DNA from: CAYLLT01 sp964591605
Lineage (GTDB): Bacteria; Planctomycetota; Phycisphaerae; UBA1845; PWPN01
NCBI GenBank assembly: GCA_964591605.1
Contig: CAZQEN010000265.1
Coordinates: 1-11,275 of the forward strand
Length of the DNA: 11,275 nucleotides
Direction: 5' to 3'
Shown here: positions 6,053 through 11,275 of the stretch, piece after piece
How the letters are laid out: each line of letters starts with the position of its first letter
Position numbering within the stretch: the first letter of the stretch is position 1
The notes under the pieces: generated by a model
Database searches by the model: none
What the model was told of the DNA's origin: nothing
What the model saw: the letters and a program-made list of their open reading frames with translations, nothing else
Made by a program: the position numbers and the translations under genes

Positions 6053-7441
6053 TCATGGCGCCGCGGAGGCGGCCGCTCCGATGTCGGGGTCAAAAAACCG
6101 CAGAACCAGGTTGTAGAAGTACCGGCGCGACCACGCCTGGAAGCCGATGTGACCGCCGCCGGGCAGCACGAGGGCCGCGACGCCGGGGTTCCCGGTCTGC
6201 GCGATGAGGTCGACCGTTTCCTGCGGCGTCTGCAGCGGATCGTTGATGGCATGCACGATGAGCACGGGCACGCGGGTCCGCTCGAGCTTGTCACCCTCCG
6301 ACTGGCCGCGATAGGGCATCAGCCGCATAAACCGATAGCCGTCCAGCACCGGAAACGACCGACCAAGCTCCGATTCGGCAAAGTCGTAGGCGATGCAGCG
6401 GCGCAGGCTCCCCGTCACTTCCGGATAGCCCCGCCGCAGCATGTGATCGCGGGTGGCGTTCTGGAACATCGACGGCGACAGGTCGGTGTAAGCGTCCTTG
6501 GGCGTGTCCATGCGGTCGATGAATTCCTCCCAGCGCAGCACCGGGGAGAACGCCATGACGCCCGCCTCGAAATGACGCCGTCCGTCGGGGCCCGGCAACT
6601 GCTCGCGCAGCGTCCCGACGATGCTGGGATCATCCGCTGTGCGCCCGTCGTACCACGCGGCCAGCAGGACGGCGTTGGCCCCCCAGCAGAAGCCCATGAG
6701 CCCGGTCCGGCGGATCTGCGGGTAGGTATCCTGGAGCCACGCCGAGACCGCCATCAGATCTGGCGTCTCGAGCACGCCGTACGTGTAGGGAACGTCCGGA
6801 TGGCGGTCCTCGGTCCGCCCATGCCCGCGCGGCTCAAAGGAGAGAACATGAAAACCGCTCCGCACCAGCGCCTCGCTCACGTCGCGGCTTCGCTTCGCCC
6901 CGTTGTCGCCCCACAGACCCGGCAGCACGACGATGCAGTCGGCCTCGCGGATCCGTCCCTGCTCATCACGGGCCAGGCCCAGAAAACCCGCGTTCTGCAC
7001 GTGCGGGGCGACAGGGATCCAGACCAGGTCGAAACCCGACCAGGGCGGCGGCGTGAGGGGGTAGGTCGCCTGTTCGATGGACTGGGCGGTGTGCTGCAGC
7101 GCCCAGAAGTTCGAGATCAGGCCCTGCATTTCATGTTTGGAGCGATCGAAATAGTCGTACACGTCGCGCGGCCGTCCGTCCGCATCGACCATGTTCGATG
7201 AAGTCAGCGTCGGGCGGCCCTGATCCGGGAGCAACGGCCGCAAACCGCGCTCGACCTCGTCGAGCCACTGGCGCACGGTGATTCGCTGAGTTTTCGCCAG
7301 ATGCAGGTCATCCGCCGGCCAGTTCAGCGGATCCGAGTCGCGCATCGGGAACGATCGCTCCTCGTAGCAGCCGCTCACCGCCAGCAACACCGCGAGTCCC
7401 GGTAGGAATAAAAGAGCGGGTTCTCGGCAGGTCATATTCAT
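6053..7441 (-). CDS. YheT-like alpha/beta-hydrolase lipoprotein with Cys nucleophile
   Basis: Predicted esterase or related hydrolase anchored to a membrane. A signal peptide ends in lipobox VSGC (Cys 25). The fold shows IVVLPGLWGDNG (oxyanion-hole region), VLSFEPRGHGRTE, the nucleophile elbow GFCWGAN with Cys252, Asp401 in INDPLQTP, and His431 in GGGHIGF. PLQTP and GGHIGF resemble the YheT/EMB8 family (COG0429), whose elbow is normally GFSLGGN. Here Ser is replaced by Cys, as in dienelactone hydrolases. An N-terminal ~150-residue extension (mature 26-175) is not recognised. Two close starts exist, 7441 and 7435; neither has a clear Shine-Dalgarno. An open frame continues upstream to 7927 but overlaps the divergent gene and is rejected. 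The gene is convergent with the phosphodiesterase gene (39-bp gap). Confidence 0.88.
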   Translation of the reverse strand: MNMTCREPALLFLPGLAVLLAVSGCYEERSFPMRDSDPLNWPADDLHLAKTQRITVRQWLDEVERGLRPLLPDQGRPTLTSSNMVDADGRPRDVYDYFDRSKHEMQGLISNFWALQHTAQSIEQATYPLTPPPWSGFDLVWIPVAPHVQNAGFLGLARDEQGRIREADCIVVLPGLWGDNGAKRSRDVSEALVRSGFHVLSFEPRGHGRTEDRHPDVPYTYGVLETPDLMAVSAWLQDTYPQIRRTGLMGFCWGANAVLLAAWYDGRTADDPSIVGTLREQLPGPDGRRHFEAGVMAFSPVLRWEEFIDRMDTPKDAYTDLSPSMFQNATRDHMLRRGYPEVTGSLRRCIAYDFAESELGRSFPVLDGYRFMRLMPYRGQSEGDKLERTRVPVLIVHAINDPLQTPQETVDLIAQTGNPGVAALVLPGGGHIGFQAWSRRYFYNLVLRFFDPDIGAAASAAP

Positions 7442-7546
7442 ACGCTTGGTGATCAAGGCAGGACGGCCGGCACCGTCGATGACTCGAGCGAGGAAAACCG
7501 TTAGAATACCCCGTCTTGGCCGCGGTTCCCGATTGCAGGAATTGGC
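7442..7546. promoter_or_regulatory. Divergent promoter region with shared -10 box
   Basis: On the plus strand ATGACT (7479-7484), 17-bp spacer and TAGAAT (7502-7507) precede the ATG at 7547. GCAGGA (7535-7540) lies 6 nt before that ATG. Read on the minus strand the same spot gives TATTCT (7508-7503), which could be the -10 of the hydrolase gene, about 60 bp before its ATG. CCGTTAGAATACC (7498-7510) is identical to the block upstream of the oxidoreductase gene. Confidence 0.5.
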
Positions 7547-9880
7547 ATGCAAGTCGACGTACGCTCGGATGTTACCTTGCTTGATCCGGATTCGCCAGTG
7601 GCCGCGACCCAGGAACCTCTCGCTCGACGGTCCGTCCATCCCCCCGCCGCCAGACGGGGAACCGCCCGTGAGCCGTGGTTGTGGCCGATTCTGGTCATTC
7701 TCGGCTTCCTCATCGCGGCGCACGGCTGGGCGCTGGGCGACGGGCTGTTTCTCGACGACCACCTCCATCGCGTACGGTACGCCGACGACCACTGGTCCTG
7801 GCAGTCGCTGCTCGACGCGTCGACGGTCAAGCCCGACGAGTTCATGCAGACCTGGTGGCAGGAACAGACGATTGAATGGCATTACACCCGGCCGCTGGCG
7901 ATCCTGCTCGGCAAAATCGTGTACCACCTCTCAAACGGTCGGCCGGCCGCCCTGCACGCGGTGAGTCTCGTCCTTCATCTGGCCAGCAGCATCATGGTCT
8001 TCGCCCTCGCCCGGATGCTCACGCGGCGCACCGGCTGGGCCCTGGTCGCGGGGCTGCTGTTCGTCGTTTACTCGCACAGCGTCTACGCCGTGGCCTGGCT
8101 GGCGGCACAAAACAGCGTGTTGCAGACGTGCCTGACGCTGGCCGCGATGCTGGCCTACGTCCGGGCCTCGCGCCTGAATCTCTACGCCTCGCCGACGCCG
8201 GCGATGGACGCTCCCCCACCCCGTCCGACGACGCATCCTGAGGCTACCGGCCCGCTGGCCTGGACCTGGCTGGGGCTCGCCGTCCTGCTCTGGGTGCTCG
8301 CGCTGCTCTCGCGCGAGAGTGCCATCGTGCTCCCGCTGATCCTCGTTTCGCTCGACTGGGCATTCGGGGGCCGGCGTCAGGTGCGAGCCCGGATCGGGGC
8401 GTATCTGGTGATGGCCGGCGTGGCCGGGGCGTTCCTGATCTGGCGGCTGTCGCTCGCGTACCACCCGATGCCCGATTTCTATCTCCGCCGCTACGACGGG
8501 CCGGCCTACATCGGCTGGTACGCCGTCAAGCTGCTGCACTGGATTACGTCGGCGATCTGGCTTTCGCCGATGACCATCGGCCCGACGGCGCGCATTCATC
8601 CGATCACCGAAGTTCCCGGCGACTGCCTGCTGATGCTCGCGATCGTGACGGTGATGAGCAGCGGCTACTACCTGGCCTGCCGCGGCGCCAGAGGCTGGTG
8701 GATCTGGCCGCTGTGGGTGCTGCTCACGTTCCTGCCCGTGGTGCCGGTGATGGCCGGGCCGCAGTCGGGCTATCCGGCGGGCGTGGGCTTCGCCCTGGCG
8801 ATGGTCCTCGGGCCGGCCCTGCGTGAGGACCTGCGTCCCACCGGCATCGGGCGCTGGAGCAAGCCGATCGCCATCTGGTTCCTCATCGCCACCTGCACCT
8901 ACATTCCGATTTACCGCAAGATGTGGCACTCCATGATGGCCAGCGAGCGGGTCACCCTTGCCGGGGTGGCTGCCTGCCCGCCGCCCCCGACGGCCCGGGA
9001 GCTGTTCTTTGTCAACCTGCCGTTCGTGAACATCTATGCCGGGCTCCACGCCCGGGAGGTCCTTCCCGAGTTGGACCGTGAGTGGCGGACCCACGTGCTC
9101 ACGTATGCGCCCCACCTGCTCCGGGTGGAGCACCCGACTCAGATTGAGCAGGTCGATGCCTGGAGCTTCCGGCTCCGCATGATGGGCGGACGGCCGTATT
9201 TTTCGGGGGCATTGGGGCGTTATCTGATTGAGTCCATGCGGCCCAGCGGGCGACTGCGACAGGGACAGACCATCCCGGCCGAGTTGTTCGAGGCCCGGAT
9301 CACCGAGGCCGACGACGACGGCGTCCGCGAAGTGACCTTTCGTTTCCGCCGTCCGCTGGCCAGCCCGGAGTACGCCTTTTACGTGACGACTAACCAATCG
9401 GGTGCCATGCGGGTCAGATTCTGGGGACCTGACGCGGAGCCGCCGGCCCCTGCGCCGGCCCCGGCGGAGAAGCCTCTCACGCTGGGGCAGGTGGGTCGGG
9501 CGGCCGAGGCCCTCCGGGCCGGACTGGCCGACGAGGCGGCAAGCCTCTTTACGGCCGCGGTCTCGGACGATAAAAACATACGCTCGGCGGCTCGGGCCGC
9601 CTTGAACCAGGTGGTCGCACCGGTGCTTGCTGCGCTGGCGGCACCCGTGCAGGACGAGTTCAACAGGCCGCGGGCGGACGATCCGGACTGGGCGCGAGTC
9701 CGGACCTGGTGGCAGCGGCATGTGGATAATCAAGTGCTCCAGGCGTTCTGGCGCAGTCGGCCTGAGTTTGAGGCCTTTCGGTACAGGCAGCAGAGCCTGT
9801 TCCACATCCGTGAAATCGCGGCCCGGATCATCCGGACCGATCTGTACATGACCGGCCCGCCCTTCCCCAGTCCGCGCTGA
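7547..9880 (+). CDS. GT-C-type polytopic membrane glycosyltransferase-like protein (TMTC/PMT-like)
   Basis: Probable lipid-linked-sugar-dependent glycosyltransferase in the cytoplasmic membrane. The first membrane helix (about 43-65) is followed by GDGLFLDDHLH, with Asp70-Asp71 in the first outer loop, the usual place for the GT-C catalytic acidic residues. Next come EWHYTRPLA (110-118), a helix, and SHSVYAVAWLAAQNSVLQT, which parallels the 'HPVHVEAVAWISGRKDLL' region of TMTC-like proteins. About ten to twelve hydrophobic segments are spread to residue ~455. Residues ~470-777 are soluble and not recognised; an Ala/Pro linker (about 631-640) separates two parts, the second rich in Ala helices. 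TMTC proteins carry TPRs here; I do not see clear ones. The acceptor is unknown. GCAGGA 6 nt upstream supports the ATG. Confidence 0.78.
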   Translation: MQVDVRSDVTLLDPDSPVAATQEPLARRSVHPPAARRGTAREPWLWPILVILGFLIAAHGWALGDGLFLDDHLHRVRYADDHWSWQSLLDASTVKPDEFMQTWWQEQTIEWHYTRPLAILLGKIVYHLSNGRPAALHAVSLVLHLASSIMVFALARMLTRRTGWALVAGLLFVVYSHSVYAVAWLAAQNSVLQTCLTLAAMLAYVRASRLNLYASPTPAMDAPPPRPTTHPEATGPLAWTWLGLAVLLWVLALLSRESAIVLPLILVSLDWAFGGRRQVRARIGAYLVMAGVAGAFLIWRLSLAYHPMPDFYLRRYDGPAYIGWYAVKLLHWITSAIWLSPMTIGPTARIHPITEVPGDCLLMLAIVTVMSSGYYLACRGARGWWIWPLWVLLTFLPVVPVMAGPQSGYPAGVGFALAMVLGPALREDLRPTGIGRWSKPIAIWFLIATCTYIPIYRKMWHSMMASERVTLAGVAACPPPPTARELFFVNLPFVNIYAGLHAREVLPELDREWRTHVLTYAPHLLRVEHPTQIEQVDAWSFRLRMMGGRPYFSGALGRYLIESMRPSGRLRQGQTIPAELFEARITEADDDGVREVTFRFRRPLASPEYAFYVTTNQSGAMRVRFWGPDAEPPAPAPAPAEKPLTLGQVGRAAEALRAGLADEAASLFTAAVSDDKNIRSAARAALNQVVAPVLAALAAPVQDEFNRPRADDPDWARVRTWWQRHVDNQVLQAFWRSRPEFEAFRYRQQSLFHIREIAARIIRTDLYMTGPPFPSPR

Positions 9881-9887
9881 GAGGGCG

Positions 9888-9917
9888 TTGGCGGGAGGAA
9901 GTTTTTCTCGCTAGCAT
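9888..9917 (+). promoter_or_regulatory. Possible promoter of the SDR gene
   Basis: TTGGCG (9888-9893), 18-bp spacer and TAGCAT (9912-9917) lie in the 94-bp gap before the ATG at 9975. The leader would be about 50 nt. GAGG at 9955-9958 is 16 nt from the ATG, farther than usual for a ribosome site. Confidence 0.35.
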
Positions 9918-9974
9918 GGGGCGGATTCGGCCCGTGTGGTGGGCGAGGCTTCACGAGGAACACCAACTGCCGTT

Positions 9975-11105
9975 ATGAATCAAGACCAGTCCTCTCCCAT
10001 CCTGATGACGGGTGCAACCGGGTTCCTGGGGCATTACGTTCTGCGCGATCTGCTGCAGCAAGGGCAGGCGGTCGTGGCCGTGTTGCGCGCCCCGCTGGCC
10101 GAGAGCACCGCGCGTCTGCGGACCATGATGGGCCAGATTCAACTGGACATCACCGACGCTCTCGACCGCGGTCAGTTGCAGCTCGTCGAGGGATCGATCC
10201 CCGATGACCTGCCCGAGCCCGCCTGGGGGCCGACGAGGGCGGTTTTGAACTGCGCGGCCAGCCTGCAGCTCTTCTCGAACGGCAACGGCGACCCCTTCAA
10301 AACCAACGTCGAGGGCACTCAGGCGATCCTCCGCTGGGCCGAGCGCCACCAGGTCGACACCCTCCACGCGGTCAGCACCGCGTACACGTGCGGCTGGAAC
10401 AGCGGGACGATCCGGGAGGAGTTCCACACGCCCGCGCCGGACTTCCAGACCGACTATGAACGCAGCAAGTGGACGGCCGAGAGCCTGCTGCAGGAATGGG
10501 GCCAGTCCCCCGGCCGGACGCTCACCGTTTACCGCCCCAGCTTCCTGATCGGCGACTCCGCCACCGGCTACACCACCCAGTTCGCTGGTTTTTACCAGTT
10601 CGCCCGCCTCGTCAGCGTTCTCAAGAACCAGTTCCACGATTCGAGCAACGGCAAGAGCACCTACATTCCGCTCCGGATCCCCGGCCGGCCCGACGATCCG
10701 CAGAATATCGTGCCGGTGGACTTTGTCTCGCGGGTGATTGCCGAAGTGATCATGCGGCCGGGCTTCCACGGCCGGATCTACCACCTGACCAACCCGGTGC
10801 CGCCGACCAACGACATGATGAAGCGCTGCTACGAGGACTATTTCGGGCTGCACGGCGGCTACTTTGCCGATCCGTCCGAAGTGGTCGGCAAGTGCTCCCT
10901 CGCCGAATCGCTGCTGTGGGATCAGTACCAGTTGCTCACCCCCCGCGTCGTGCACAATCCGCACTTTGACGTCTCCAACACCCGCGAGGTCATGCAGGCG
11001 GCCCAGATCCGCTTTCCGGAGCTGGATTCGCGGCGCATCTTCAAGATGTTCGACTACGCCGCCGCCCAGAACTGGGGCCGGCGCACGAACGGCTTCCACA
11101 GTTGA
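9975..11105 (+). CDS. Extended SDR-family NAD(P)-dependent oxidoreductase (thioester-reductase/epimerase-like)
   Basis: Cytosolic Rossmann-fold enzyme of 376 residues. The cofactor motif TGATGFLG is at 12-19, straight after the start, as usual in extended SDRs. VLNCAASLQL gives the central strand. The catalytic set is Ser134 or Thr135 in AVSTAYTCG, with Tyr161 and Lys165 in DYERSKW. YRPSFLIGDS and the later IVPVDFVSRVIAEV and IYHLTNP segments are typical of the 'male sterility'/thioester-reductase NAD-binding group (PF07993), whose members reduce acyl thioesters, though sugar epimerases look similar. ATG 9975 is preferred. An in-frame GTG at 9936 would add 13 residues with no signal or motif. 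No carrier-protein or adenylation domain is attached. Substrate unknown. Confidence 0.87.
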   Translation: MNQDQSSPILMTGATGFLGHYVLRDLLQQGQAVVAVLRAPLAESTARLRTMMGQIQLDITDALDRGQLQLVEGSIPDDLPEPAWGPTRAVLNCAASLQLFSNGNGDPFKTNVEGTQAILRWAERHQVDTLHAVSTAYTCGWNSGTIREEFHTPAPDFQTDYERSKWTAESLLQEWGQSPGRTLTVYRPSFLIGDSATGYTTQFAGFYQFARLVSVLKNQFHDSSNGKSTYIPLRIPGRPDDPQNIVPVDFVSRVIAEVIMRPGFHGRIYHLTNPVPPTNDMMKRCYEDYFGLHGGYFADPSEVVGKCSLAESLLWDQYQLLTPRVVHNPHFDVSNTREVMQAAQIRFPELDSRRIFKMFDYAAAQNWGRRTNGFHS

Positions 11106-11145
11106 CCCTCCCGTCCGTTTTCCCGGGGTCCGTGACAGAATCGGC

Positions 11146-11240
11146 GGGTGGCATGGGTCCCGGCGCGCCGGGACCCGTGGGGAGGCCCACACGGGCAGCT
11201 TCGGCTTCGCTCAGCGAAGCCGAAGCTGCCCATGCCACCC
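11146..11240. repeat. 95-bp element: 12-bp terminal inverted repeats enclosing three hairpins
   Basis: The ends GGGTGGCATGGG (11146-11157) and CCCATGCCACCC (11229-11240) are perfect inverted repeats. Inside are a 22-bp perfect palindrome centred on GGCGCGCC (11155-11176), a short imperfect stem CCCGTGGG against CCCACACGGG (11174-11195), and an 18-bp perfect stem with TCA loop (11193-11210 with 11214-11231). Neighbouring structures share a few bases. It begins 41 bp after the SDR stop, so it may also stop transcription, but there is no T-run. There is no coding capacity. It looks like a REP/MITE-type unit. Confidence 0.75.
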
Positions 11241-11275
11241 AACGCCGTGAACTTAACGCGTGAACGGATTGACGT

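Noticed and set aside
7442..7927. Upstream extension of the hydrolase frame
   Set aside because: It overlaps the divergent GT-C gene and its promoter; the lipoprotein signal begins at 7441.
7931..9805. Long open frame (624 codons) on the minus strand
   Set aside because: Antisense to the GT-C gene; Arg/His/Pro/Gln-rich with no recognisable domain, whereas the plus strand has clear membrane helices.

Overview
The window is GC-rich DNA that most resembles a planctomycete (Planctomycetota, perhaps Phycisphaerae-like). This is an inference from gene content and style: a Tat-exported Gfo/Idh/MocA oxidoreductase with an SRRDFL signal, several predicted lipoproteins, a large GT-C-type membrane protein, sparse operons, and -10 elements of the TAGAAT type. 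No rRNA, tRNA, CRISPR array or complete transposase is visible.

Layout. Positions 1-649 (minus) hold the N-terminal 216 codons of a MoeB/ThiF/HesA-type sulfur-carrier adenylyltransferase, cut by the window edge. Divergent from it is an unrecognised, lower-GC lipoprotein gene (735-2144, plus) with beta-propeller-like sequence. Positions 2019-2795 form a scrap yard. It holds a dead MazEF/PemK-type toxin-antitoxin pair on the minus strand: an antitoxin frameshifted by one base and a toxin cut after about 27 codons. The last ~42 codons of the lipoprotein gene are read on the strand opposite this relic. Next come a nested inverted-repeat cluster (2437-2606) and a 15-codon remnant of a second ThiF/MoeB-like nucleotide-binding loop (2663-2707). 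A small basic ORF with a leaderless promoter begins at 2796 and runs open into the next gene.

Positions 3028-6013 (plus) look like a two-gene unit: a Tat-secreted Gfo/Idh/MocA oxidoreductase followed 25 bp later by an alkaline-phosphatase-superfamily phosphodiesterase/pyrophosphatase lipoprotein. Convergent to it is a YheT-like alpha/beta-hydrolase lipoprotein (6053-7441, minus) whose nucleophile elbow carries cysteine instead of serine. Divergent from that is a 777-residue GT-C/TMTC-like membrane protein (7547-9880). An extended SDR/thioester-reductase-like oxidoreductase follows (9975-11105). The right end carries a 95-bp element with 12-bp terminal inverted repeats and three internal hairpins (11146-11240).

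How the genes work together. Several products are predicted to act outside the cytoplasm (oxidoreductase, phosphodiesterase, hydrolase, propeller lipoprotein, membrane glycosyltransferase). This suggests envelope or periplasmic carbohydrate and ester metabolism, but no defined pathway can be named. I found no intact defence or mobile system. The most informative signals are the decayed toxin-antitoxin locus fused into a lipoprotein 3' end, the repeat elements, and the Cys-nucleophile hydrolase.
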